Assembly: GCA_023405875.1 (NCBI GenBank) | Contig: JAEXXN010000278.1 | Location: 1 to 12,401, forward strand | Reading direction: 5' to 3' | DNA from: Bacillota bacterium | GTDB taxonomy: Bacteria; Bacillota; Clostridia; Lutisporales; Lutisporaceae | Length of the DNA stretch: 12,401 bases | In this document: piece after piece, positions 1 to 5,911 of the stretch | How the letters are laid out: every line of letters begins with the position of its first letter | How positions within the stretch are numbered: position 1 is the stretch's first letter | The notes under the pieces: generated by a model | What the model saw: only the letters and a program-made list of their open reading frames with translations | Databases searched by the model: none | What the model was told of the DNA's origin: nothing | Translations under genes and position numbers: made by a program

Positions 1-75
1 GCTGAACAGAACCTTGAGTGTGAAGGAAAAGTAGAGAGTTAGAAGAGTAGAAAACTGAATGATATGCCATAGGGG

Positions 76-163
76 GCAGCAGCCATTTATATCAGGGAGT
101 GCTTAACAAGCTTATATTCTGTCCAAAGCTTGTTTTGCGCGATTCGATATAAATGGCTGCTGC
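76..163. repeat. Perfect 18-bp inverted repeat with nested hairpin (terminator-like on plus)
   Basis: Bases 76-93 and 146-163 are exact reverse complements (18 bp). Inside them, AACAAGCTT (105-113) pairs with AAGCTTGTT (126-134). The fold is therefore a long stem, an internal loop and a second stem. On the plus strand the right arm is followed by a T-rich stretch (164-176), which resembles a terminator for a plus-strand gene lying left of the window. On the minus strand it lies about 47 bases after the asnA stop, but no T-run follows it there. It could also be a small mobile palindrome. The rest of 1-209 shows no supported gene. Confidence 0.6.
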
Positions 164-209
164 ATCTTTTATATTTCACAAACTGCAATTTTCAACAAAA
201 ATACTATAC

Positions 210-1220
210 CTACAGCAGCTTAATCCCCTTATCCTCACACTCAGCAATCATACTGTCAGGCCACATTGAGGACTGTACCTCTCCTATATGGGCCTTTCTG
301 AGGAAGTACATGCATATCCTGGACTGGCCGATACCACCCCCTACCGTATAGGGCAGCTCACCTTTGAGCAGTGCACTGTGGAAGGGATATTTCTTCCTGT
401 CCATACAGCCGGAAATCTCAAGCTGACGCAGCAGAGCCGCTTCGTCTACACGGATACCCATGGAGGATAGCTCCAGGGCACATTCCAGAACAGGATACCA
501 GAAGATGATATCTCCGTTAAGTGACCAGTCGTCATAGTCGGGAGCCCTGCCGTCATGTCTGATGCCGGATTCCAGGGGAGCGCCTATCTGCATTATGAAA
601 ACCGCACCCTTATCCCTGGCAATAAGATTTTCCCTTTCCTTCGGAGATTTGCCCGGATACATGTTTTCCAGCTCCTGCGTTGTGATAAAAAAGATCTCCT
701 TAGGAAGGACCGGGGCGAATTGCGGATAAGCTTCGGCAATATGGGCTTCGGTATCGAGAAATACGCTGTATATGCTTCTTACAATCTCTTTAAGAGTAAC
801 AAGGGTCCTGTCCTCATGGAGCAATATCTTCTCCCAATCCCACTGGTCCACGTAAATGGAGTGCAGGTTGTCCAGCTCCTCATCCCTGCGGATGGCGTTC
901 ATATCGGTATAAAGGCCTTCTCCTGTTTCAAATCCATAGCGCTTAAGAGCAAGCCTTTTCCATTTGGCAAGGGATTGTACTATCTCCATTTCGGTGTCCT
1001 TTATTGAAAGCGCATCAAAGGCGACCGGACGCTCCACTCCGTTCAGATTGTCGTTGAGACCTGTTTCCTTTGAAACAAATAAAGGGGCTGAGACTCTTGT
1101 AAGGTTGAGCTTTTGAGCAAGCCTGGACTCAAAAAAGTCCTTTATAACCTTTATTGCCACTTCTGTTTCCCTGATTCCCAGTGTCGGTTCATAATCCTTG
1201 ACTGAATAAATGTTTGCCAT
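210..1220 (-). CDS. asnA: Aspartate--ammonia ligase (asparagine synthetase A)
   Basis: This cytoplasmic enzyme makes asparagine from aspartate, ammonia and ATP, giving AMP and pyrophosphate. Its fold is related to class II aminoacyl-tRNA synthetases, especially AspRS. The 336 residues match the usual AsnA length of about 330. Family motifs are visible in order: NLNGVERPV (59-66), TDMNAIRRDE (105-114), SIYVDQWDWEK (121-131), GAPLESGIRHDGRAPDYDDW (213-232) and GGGIGQSR (294-301), followed by IGEVQSSMWP. The ATG is well placed behind AGGAGG (complement of 1230-1235). The gene stands alone behind its own promoter and a T-box leader with an Asn specifier, so it should be expressed when charged tRNA-Asn is scarce. 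The sequence looks intact and the identification is firm. Confidence 0.97.
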   Translation of the reverse strand: MANIYSVKDYEPTLGIRETEVAIKVIKDFFESRLAQKLNLTRVSAPLFVSKETGLNDNLNGVERPVAFDALSIKDTEMEIVQSLAKWKRLALKRYGFETGEGLYTDMNAIRRDEELDNLHSIYVDQWDWEKILLHEDRTLVTLKEIVRSIYSVFLDTEAHIAEAYPQFAPVLPKEIFFITTQELENMYPGKSPKERENLIARDKGAVFIMQIGAPLESGIRHDGRAPDYDDWSLNGDIIFWYPVLECALELSSMGIRVDEAALLRQLEISGCMDRKKYPFHSALLKGELPYTVGGGIGQSRICMYFLRKAHIGEVQSSMWPDSMIAECEDKGIKLL

Positions 1221-1250
1221 TCTAAATACCTCCTGTAAATTTTTTTAAAA

Positions 1251-1288
1251 ATAAAAAAACCCTTCATCCCTGAGAAAGGGACGAAAGG
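1251..1288 (-). terminator. T-box attenuator terminator upstream of asnA
   Basis: On the minus strand, bases 1288-1277 (CCTTTCGTCCCT) pair with 1271-1261 (AGGGATGAAGG) around a short loop. Seven U residues (1259-1253) follow. This is the intrinsic terminator of the asnA leader and is mutually exclusive with the antiterminator that uses the T-box sequence at 1294-1307. Confidence 0.9.
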
Positions 1289-1652
1289 TAATTCGCGGTA
1301 CCACCCTGATTGGCTGAAAGCTGATGTTTCAACCCACTTTGCCAGTACGGACTGTTAATCGATACTGCCCATCAAGATAACGGTATGGCTCCGTCCAAGT
1401 CTACTATCCAAATATTTCGCAAAAAACATCTTACATAATTTAATCAAGTTCTGCGTAAATATTTCCTTTATTTTATTGAATTCGCACTATACCCAATGAA
1501 ATACCCTAAGTGCGTTCAATATAATATGGATTTCGGTTGGAGACTCCGGGCTGTTCTTCACTTCAGGCTTAGTACCGGGCTTCCACCCATCCCGGCTCGC
1601 TTCAACATATCCTTCAAGCTACTCTTCCCATCATTGTCGGAAATTTGTAATT
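1251..1652 (-). promoter_or_regulatory. T-box leader (Asn specifier) controlling asnA
   Basis: The minus strand carries the T-box core AGGGTGGTACCGCG (1294-1307) just before the intrinsic terminator. Stem I is recognisable by AGCGAGCC and GGTGGAAGCCCGG (within 1561-1600), with the closing strand near 1530-1556. The specifier region reads GAAGAACAGCCC and places AAC, an Asn codon, at 1553-1555, which agrees with the downstream gene. A long extra stem (1509-1520 with 1475-1488) follows stem I. It closes a loop that holds GGGTAT twice (1489-1494, 1501-1506). The leader is about 400 nt, on the long side for the class. Uncharged tRNA-Asn should stabilise the antiterminator and let transcription reach asnA. 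Confidence 0.93.
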
Positions 1653-1658
1653 TTTATC

Positions 1659-1687
1659 ATTATATTAGCTATGCTGTAAAATGTCAA
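1659..1687 (-). promoter_or_regulatory. Consensus sigma-A promoter for the asnA T-box transcript
   Basis: The minus strand shows a perfect -35 TTGACA (1682-1687) and a perfect -10 TATAAT (1659-1664) separated by 17 bases. Transcription should start near 1652, right at the beginning of the T-box leader. The full match suggests that control is by attenuation rather than by promoter strength. Confidence 0.9.
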
Positions 1688-1702
1688 CAGTTATTTTTTG
1701 CA

Positions 1703-2263
1703 TTATTCCAAGCTGTCATTCAGGAGCACCATATGAATATGATCCTCCCAGCGCCCATTTATCTTCAGATACCTGTAAGCGAGCCCCTCGTTATAAAAGC
1801 CCAGTTTTTCCGTTACCCTCAGGGAGCTTGAATTTTTGGGCATGATATTTGCCTCTATCCTATGCAGGCCATATTCATTAAATATGATTTCAATTCCCTT
1901 TCTGATAGCCTCGGTAATATAGCCTTTATTTATCTCATCCTTGTCCAGCTTGTACCCCAGAAAGCAGGACAGGAAAGCTCCGAAGACGATATTGTTAAAG
2001 GCAACGGTGCCTATGACTCTGTTGTTCCCTGTATCCTCTTTTTTATAGATCCACAGCCTGAGGGCCCGTTTTTCTTCAAATTCCCTGAAATCCTTCCGGA
2101 GCTGTTCTGCCTGGGCCGCAACAGTGTAAAACGCCTCAGGCCTCCGCAGCTCCCATTCCTCCAGAAAGTCCCTGTTTCTCATATAATAATCCAGCACCTG
2201 CAAGGCATCTTTTTCTTCAAGCACCTTCAGGATGAGCCGGCTTGTTTCGTATATCTTACACAT
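1703..2263 (-). CDS. GNAT-family N-acetyltransferase (RimJ/RimL type)
   Basis: The protein probably transfers an acetyl group from acetyl-CoA to an amine. RimJ/RimL relatives act on ribosomal protein N-termini, antibiotics or small molecules, and the substrate cannot be read here. From the chosen start it has about 186 residues, typical for the family. It opens with ETSRLILKVLEEKDA, a standard RimJ-like first strand. The acetyl-CoA binding region is NKGYITEAIRKGIEIIF, followed by the C-terminal NSSSLRVTEKLGF motif and a closing strand HIHMVLL. The frame is open upstream to an ATG at 2317 that overlaps the stop of the oxidoreductase gene. I prefer the ATG at 2263 because GGGGGA lies a normal distance before it and the family homology begins there. 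It probably shares a transcript with the upstream gene. Confidence 0.85.
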   Translation of the reverse strand: MCKIYETSRLILKVLEEKDALQVLDYYMRNRDFLEEWELRRPEAFYTVAAQAEQLRKDFREFEEKRALRLWIYKKEDTGNNRVIGTVAFNNIVFGAFLSCFLGYKLDKDEINKGYITEAIRKGIEIIFNEYGLHRIEANIMPKNSSSLRVTEKLGFYNEGLAYRYLKINGRWEDHIHMVLLNDSLE

Positions 2264-2313
2264 TTCATCATCCCCCGGAAAAAAGTGTAACACAAAAAAC
2301 TTGCAGCTACAAA

Positions 2314-3381
2314 TCATTTCACCACCATATTGACAAGCTTTCCGATGTTCTCAATAAAATCAATATGCGTGTTGTATATAAGCTGCTTTATCCCTGGTTT
2401 GTCAACCGCGGCAAGAAGCCTGTCAAAATCATCATTGTCGAACCTGTTGACTATATCCCGGAAGACGGAAATGTTCTCCGCCCAGGAAGCCAGCTGCTTC
2501 ATATTTGCTTCATAGTCAAGCCCCTGGCATATTGCCCTTGCCGCATATATACCGCTGAGAATGGCACCTACGCCTCCAACTCCCAGCAGCCTCTCAGTCA
2601 GTCCGGCAGCTCTGCCGGCAAGAAGAAGATTGCTTGTTCGGAACTTCTTTACCCTGCCTGTGGTGAATGGGCGTGGAGTGATATGATACAGGAATTCCAG
2701 GTGGTCAAGCTTTTCATAGGCCAGAAATTTTGCGAACAACCTGTCAAGCCCGAATTCTCCATGATTGGTAACGTACAGGTCTATCAGGGCCTGGGTTTTG
2801 CTGAAGGGAGCGACGCGTCCGTAGCCGGTGCCTGCATATTCGGTATTGAAGTATACCGTTGAAGAATCAGGCCTGAAGGTACCAAGGGCAACTCCGCCTA
2901 TGACCCGTATAAGCCCCTTGTCCTCCCAAAGCCCAAGCTCACGGGAAATTGAATCATTTCCACCGGCGACAACCACCCAGTCATATTTGCCTGACAGCTC
3001 TTTATAATCGGCATACCTGTTAAAATGTACCGGAGTATCCTTTAGTAAGCTGTGGATCTGTTTTTCCAGCGAATCTGCCGTTTTTCCCCTGATGACGGAG
3101 TAGCCCAGTCGGCCGTTTATCTCTACCTTGTTGTTCTTTGATTTCATAATGATGTTATTGCATTCAATAAGGGGCTTGATACTGATGCTGAAGTTTTCCC
3201 TCAGGTATTTCAATATATCTCCATAATCCCTTAACAATATTTCGGGCCAGAAACCCACCATCGGCCAGGGCCATCCAATAGAACTGTCTCTTTCGAAAAT
3301 GTCGGCAATGATTCCGTTTCTCTCCAGCTCAAGAGCGCAGGAAAGCCCGCTCAGGCCTGCACCAATAATGGCAGTTTTCAT
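2314..3381 (-). CDS. FAD-dependent oxidoreductase (NAD(P)/FAD-binding Rossmann, geranylgeranyl-reductase-like)
   Basis: This is a 355-residue flavoprotein of unknown substrate. The N-terminus is a clear dinucleotide-binding fold: IIGAGLSGLSCALELERNG with GxGxxG at residues 7-12 and an acidic end of strand two at E30 (FERD). A second FAD-contact stretch, DWVVVAGGNDS, sits mid-protein. The C-terminal part NLLLAGRAAGLTERLLGVGG followed by VGAILSG resembles the GD/GA motif and FAD ribityl-phosphate region of the geranylgeranyl reductase/monooxygenase-like group. No signal peptide or membrane segment is seen. A possible binding site AAGGTGG lies 11 bases before the ATG, a slightly long spacing. 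The stop TGA overlaps an ATG of the downstream acetyltransferase frame, so the two are likely co-transcribed. The exact reaction is not inferable. Confidence 0.85.
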   Translation of the reverse strand: MKTAIIGAGLSGLSCALELERNGIIADIFERDSSIGWPWPMVGFWPEILLRDYGDILKYLRENFSISIKPLIECNNIIMKSKNNKVEINGRLGYSVIRGKTADSLEKQIHSLLKDTPVHFNRYADYKELSGKYDWVVVAGGNDSISRELGLWEDKGLIRVIGGVALGTFRPDSSTVYFNTEYAGTGYGRVAPFSKTQALIDLYVTNHGEFGLDRLFAKFLAYEKLDHLEFLYHITPRPFTTGRVKKFRTSNLLLAGRAAGLTERLLGVGGVGAILSGIYAARAICQGLDYEANMKQLASWAENISVFRDIVNRFDNDDFDRLLAAVDKPGIKQLIYNTHIDFIENIGKLVNMVVK

Positions 3382-3518
3382 ATGTCGTTATTCCACCTTA
3401 TCATATAATTGCTGTCTTTTTAGTATTTCCCACAATTTCGATATTATCTAGTACACTGTCAACTCTAAACTTGCATTACCTGGAAAGGAATTTTCTGGAA
3501 TGTTCTGTAAATTTTGGG

Positions 3519-3548
3519 TTGTTATGCTGAGGGATTAAATGCTATAAT
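3519..3548 (+). promoter_or_regulatory. Extended -10 promoter for the PilZ gene
   Basis: TATAAT at 3543-3548 is preceded by TG at 3540-3541, giving an extended -10. TTGTTA (3519-3524) lies 18 bases upstream as a partial -35. The expected start near 3555 falls at the left edge of the palindrome at 3556-3568. Confidence 0.7.
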
Positions 3549-3555
3549 ATACTAT

Positions 3556-3568
3556 GAACAAATTGTTC
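3556..3568. promoter_or_regulatory. Palindrome at the transcription start, candidate operator
   Basis: GAACA-AAT-TGTTC is a perfect 5-bp inverted repeat at the predicted +1 of the PilZ transcript, a position where a repressor could block transcription. The half-site spacing is one base longer than the Gram-positive SOS box, so LexA is not claimed. No regulator is identified. Confidence 0.3.
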
Positions 3569-3611
3569 GGGTAGTTTGGGAAATGTTCTTTTCAATGAAG
3601 GAGTATGAAAT

Positions 3612-3995
3612 ATGGACATTGAAATCATACAGCAGGAGAGCAATTCCTTTGGGAAAAGGAAGAGCAAAAGAATAAATTATAGTGCAAGAATATGTTGCAC
3701 CAAAAGCATGAATGACGGCGGGGTGGAGGAATTTGAGGAGCCGGTTGAAATGCTGCTTCATGATGTCTCCGCCGGCGGGCTGGGGGTTATATGTGACAGA
3801 TTGTTTGAAGGGGGCTCTGTGCTGGTGCTGAGCATAACTCTGGAAGAGGTGCTCTATGAAAAAGTGACTGCAAGGGTAATGTGGACAATAGATAAGGAGG
3901 ATACCTACCGTCACGGCCTGGAGATAATGAATTTATCCGGAAAGCTGTTTAGGCATCTGAGCCGGTTGGATAACAGCATCACAACGACAGTATAA
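3612..3995 (+). CDS. PilZ-domain protein, probable c-di-GMP receptor
   Basis: This small 127-residue protein is almost entirely one PilZ domain, which binds cyclic di-GMP and passes the signal to motility, adhesion or surface functions. Both ligand motifs are intact: RxxxR as RKSKR (16-20) at the start of the domain, and D/NxSxxG as DVSAGG (51-56). The later strand YRHGLEIMNLS is also typical. There is no attached output domain, membrane segment or YcgR-N domain, so it must act through a partner. The ATG sits 8 bases behind AAGGAG (3598-3603). The gene has its own promoter and seems monocistronic. The window contains no GGDEF or EAL gene, so its signalling partner is elsewhere. Confidence 0.88.
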   Translation: MDIEIIQQESNSFGKRKSKRINYSARICCTKSMNDGGVEEFEEPVEMLLHDVSAGGLGVICDRLFEGGSVLVLSITLEEVLYEKVTARVMWTIDKEDTYRHGLEIMNLSGKLFRHLSRLDNSITTTV

Positions 3996-4011
3996 TAATT
4001 GCGGCAAAAAA

Positions 4012-4040
4012 TTGCAAATTATTTAATGTTGTAATATAAT
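4012..4040 (+). promoter_or_regulatory. Sigma-A promoter for the SEC-C gene
   Basis: TTGCAA (4012-4017) and TATAAT (4035-4040) are separated by 17 bases in an AT-rich stretch. The predicted start near 4047 leaves a leader of about 87 bases before the ATG at 4134. Confidence 0.75.
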
Positions 4041-4133
4041 AATAAACGGTAATTTTATTAAGACATATAAAATAAAGCTGATTTTGGGAATAATATGCTT
4101 AGATTGAAAAGTACTGGAAAAGGGAGTAGTGGC

Positions 4134-4640
4134 ATGAGTTTATTTGAAAATTGGAGAAGTACGGCATACGATAGCGAGCAGGATGAAAAGGAACAGAAGA
4201 AGTTCTGGGATGATTATTTTGAGAAGGAAGAAGCCGTTTATGAGAAGCTTCTTTCCAATCCGGAAGAAATCGCAGAAGGTACAGTTGCGGAACTGGCAGA
4301 GAAGTATGGTATGGATGCAACGACCTTTGTAGGTTACCTTGACGGAATTAACGACAGTCTTGTCAATCAGATGAAGCTGGAGGAGCTGGAAGAGTCAAGC
4401 AGCATAAAGCTGGAAATAGATTTTGAGAAGCTGTACTACAATATGCTGGCTGCAAAAGCAGAATGGCTCTACACCCTGCCCCAGTGGGACAGCATCCTTT
4501 CAGCAGAGAGAAGAAAAGAGATCACCAAAGAGCAGAGGCTTTCAGGGACCATCGTAAAAGCAAAGGAACCGGGAAGAAATGATCCCTGTACTTGCGGAAG
4601 CGGGAAAAAGTATAAAAAGTGCTGCGGCGCAAATAAATAA
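4134..4640 (+). CDS. SEC-C motif-containing protein
   Basis: A 168-residue acidic, helical protein ends in a textbook SEC-C zinc motif, RNDPCTCGSGKKYKKCC, like the C-terminus of SecA. In SecA this motif binds zinc and contacts SecB and ribosomes, but many stand-alone SEC-C proteins have no assigned role. The N-terminal 100 residues are rich in Glu and Lys and look alpha-helical (FWDDYFEKEEAVYEKLL and following), possibly coiled-coil. No catalytic motif is visible. An in-frame ATG exists 13 codons upstream at 4095, but AAAGGGAG directly before the ATG at 4134 favours the later start. A strong terminator follows the stop, so the gene is monocistronic. Confidence 0.85.
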   Translation: MSLFENWRSTAYDSEQDEKEQKKFWDDYFEKEEAVYEKLLSNPEEIAEGTVAELAEKYGMDATTFVGYLDGINDSLVNQMKLEELEESSSIKLEIDFEKLYYNMLAAKAEWLYTLPQWDSILSAERRKEITKEQRLSGTIVKAKEPGRNDPCTCGSGKKYKKCCGANK

Positions 4641-4654
4641 ATTAAAACTGAAGC

Positions 4655-4690
4655 CCCCGCCGGATATTATCCGGCAGGGGTGTTTATTTT
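4655..4690 (+). terminator. Rho-independent terminator after the SEC-C gene
   Basis: CCCCGCCGGAT (4655-4665) pairs with ATCCGGCAGGGG (4669-4680) with a single bulged A and a 3-base loop. The T-rich tail TGTTTATTTT (4681-4690) follows. It lies 14 bases after the stop codon. Confidence 0.92.
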
Positions 4691-4699
4691 GATAAATAT

Positions 4700-4786
4700 A
4701 ACGAGGCGATAGCGGTACCCACCTCGATAGGTGCCGGGTACCGCTTTATTTTTCCATCAGGAGGTGATCATATCTCCTGCCTCGTT
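4700..4786. other. Nested three-stem structured element
   Basis: An outer stem AACGAGG (4700-4706) pairs with CCTCGTT (4780-4786). Inside, AGCGGTACC (4711-4719) pairs with GGTACCGCT (4737-4745) and is capped by CACCT-CGAT-AGGTG (4720-4733). A third hairpin CAGGAG/CTCCTG (4758-4763, 4774-4779) follows. The second stem is followed by TTATTTTT and could act as a plus-strand terminator. An alternative pairing of CGAGG (4702-4706) with CCTCG (4722-4726) is mutually exclusive with the outer stem. The third hairpin contains AGGAGGTGATC (4759-4769), an 11-base complement of the 16S rRNA 3' end, but no start codon lies at a usable distance. It may be a cis-regulatory RNA, a decayed element or a palindromic repeat. 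Confidence 0.55.
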
Positions 4787-4788
4787 GA

Positions 4789-4844
4789 AACGCGCAGAGG
4801 GAAGAAAATTTTTCTACAACTGAAAAATTTTCTACTGATGCGTT
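4789..4844. repeat. AT-rich hairpin adjoining the structured element
   Basis: AACGC (4789-4793) pairs with GCGTT (4840-4844). An 11-bp stem GAAAATTTTTC (4804-4814) pairs with GAAAAATTTTC (4822-4832) around a 7-base loop. CAG/CTG (4795-4797, 4835-4837) adds a short intermediate stem. It lies immediately before the nrtR promoter and directly after the previous element, so both may belong to one unit. Confidence 0.5.
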
Positions 4845-4856
4845 ATAAGATTATCC

Positions 4857-4885
4857 TTGACGGAGTATATTCCTGGGAATAGAAT
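4857..4885 (+). promoter_or_regulatory. Promoter of the nrtR-NAPRTase operon
   Basis: TTGACG (4857-4862) and TAGAAT (4880-4885) are 17 bases apart, each one mismatch from consensus. Transcription would start near 4892 and leave a leader of about 64 bases before the nrtR ATG. Confidence 0.7.
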
Positions 4886-4898
4886 GTTATTAATAGTC

Positions 4899-4909
4899 TG
4901 ATAATATCA
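4899..4909. promoter_or_regulatory. Candidate NrtR operator palindrome
   Basis: TGATA-A-TATCA is a perfect palindrome located just downstream of the predicted transcription start, a suitable place for repression by the adjacent NrtR-like protein. A broader imperfect repeat TATTA-N8-TAATA overlaps it. NrtR sites differ between lineages, so this is only a positional suggestion. Confidence 0.25.
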
Positions 4910-4955
4910 CAATGAAAATATACTTTATTATGGAGGGAAGGGAAAGGCGGTATTT

Positions 4956-5870
4956 ATGACGAACAGTGCTTTGAAAAACAAGCTGGGCCAGTCGGAGGAA
5001 GAATTTTTGTCGCAATATGATGCAGGACAATATGACAGGCCTTCAGTTACAGTAGATATGCTTGTATTCACTGTTATGAACGAGCTGAAGAAAAGCTACA
5101 GAAGGCTTCCTGAAAAAGCGCTGAAAATACTTATGGTAAAAAGGGGCAACCATCCCTGTATCGGCTGCTGGGCACTGCCGGGAGGCTTTGTTAATATGGA
5201 TGAAGGCCTTGACCAGGCGGCCCTAAGGGAGCTTAAGGAAGAAACGAATATAGAGGATATCTATATGGAACAGCTATATACCTGGGGAGATGTGGGGAGA
5301 GACCCCCGGACAAGAGTCATAGGCTGTTCCTATATGTCTCTTGCAGACAGCGGCAAGCTGGATATAAGGGCAGGAGATGATGCGGAAGAGGCGGCATGGT
5401 TCAAAGTGAATGCCTGTGTTGTAGAACAGAAAAAAACAGCCTCGGAGAAAGGTTATTCAGTGCAGGACCTGGTGAAGCTTGTTTTGCAGAATGAGAATAC
5501 CGAGCTTACTGCCATCGTCAGGGTAAACAAGGTATTTGACGGAAAGGCCGTAAGAGTGGAACGGGAATTGGTGGAGTCGGGGAGTATAGCCTTTGACCAT
5601 GCAAAAATAATTGAATATGCGGTAGAAAGGCTGAGAAATAAAATAGAGTATACCGATATAGCCTTTAATTTAATGCCGGAGCGCTTTACGTTAACAGAGC
5701 TGCAGCAGGTATATGAGGTAATACTGGGAAAGGAGCTGCTGAAGGCAAACTTCAGGAGAAAGATAGCCGATATGGTTCTGGAGACCGGCGAATATACAAG
5801 AGACGCAGGGCACAGGCCCTCCAAGCTGTTCCGGTATAATCCGGGCTGGGTGGAAAAGCACTTTGCTTAA
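4956..5870 (+). CDS. nrtR: NrtR-like Nudix regulator of NAD metabolism
   Basis: This 304-residue protein has an N-terminal Nudix domain and a C-terminal winged helix, the architecture of NrtR. NrtR is a repressor that senses ADP-ribose and controls NAD synthesis genes. The Nudix box runs from G77 to I99 with E83 and R91-E92-L93-x-E95-E96 intact; only the usual Gly before the last hydrophobic residue is Asn98. Because many NrtR proteins have a degenerate box, this one may keep ADP-ribose or related hydrolase activity. The C-terminal region (about 229-297) includes FTLTELQQVYEVILG, NFRRKI and RPSKLFRYNP, typical of the NrtR DNA-binding part. It starts an operon with the NAPRTase gene 41 bases downstream, which supports the role. 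A pure Nudix hydrolase function remains possible. Confidence 0.87.
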   Translation: MTNSALKNKLGQSEEEFLSQYDAGQYDRPSVTVDMLVFTVMNELKKSYRRLPEKALKILMVKRGNHPCIGCWALPGGFVNMDEGLDQAALRELKEETNIEDIYMEQLYTWGDVGRDPRTRVIGCSYMSLADSGKLDIRAGDDAEEAAWFKVNACVVEQKKTASEKGYSVQDLVKLVLQNENTELTAIVRVNKVFDGKAVRVERELVESGSIAFDHAKIIEYAVERLRNKIEYTDIAFNLMPERFTLTELQQVYEVILGKELLKANFRRKIADMVLETGEYTRDAGHRPSKLFRYNPGWVEKHFA

Positions 5871-5911
5871 GCTTATGTATGAACTGTACAAAGGAAAAGG
5901 GAGGCAGAAAA

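Noticed and set aside
1..42. Possible C-terminal tail of a plus-strand gene entering from the left (13 codons then TAG).
   Set aside because: Too short to test for coding character; other frames also close nearby. The terminator-like hairpin after it is only circumstantial support.
555..1007. 150-codon plus-strand open frame inside asnA.
   Set aside because: It lies wholly antisense to a firmly identified asnA and shows no family signature or binding site.
2242..2862. 206-codon plus-strand frame opposite the FAD oxidoreductase.
   Set aside because: It is antisense to a gene with clear Rossmann motifs and has no independent support.
3556..3568. SOS/LexA box reading of GAACAAATTGTTC.
   Set aside because: Gram-positive SOS boxes have four bases between GAAC and GTTC; here there are five, and the gene is not a damage-response gene.
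4785..4823. Leader peptide beginning TTG at 4785 behind the strong Shine-Dalgarno at 4759-4769.
   Set aside because: The spacing of about 15 bases or more is too long, the frame is only 12 codons, and the site is held in a hairpin.
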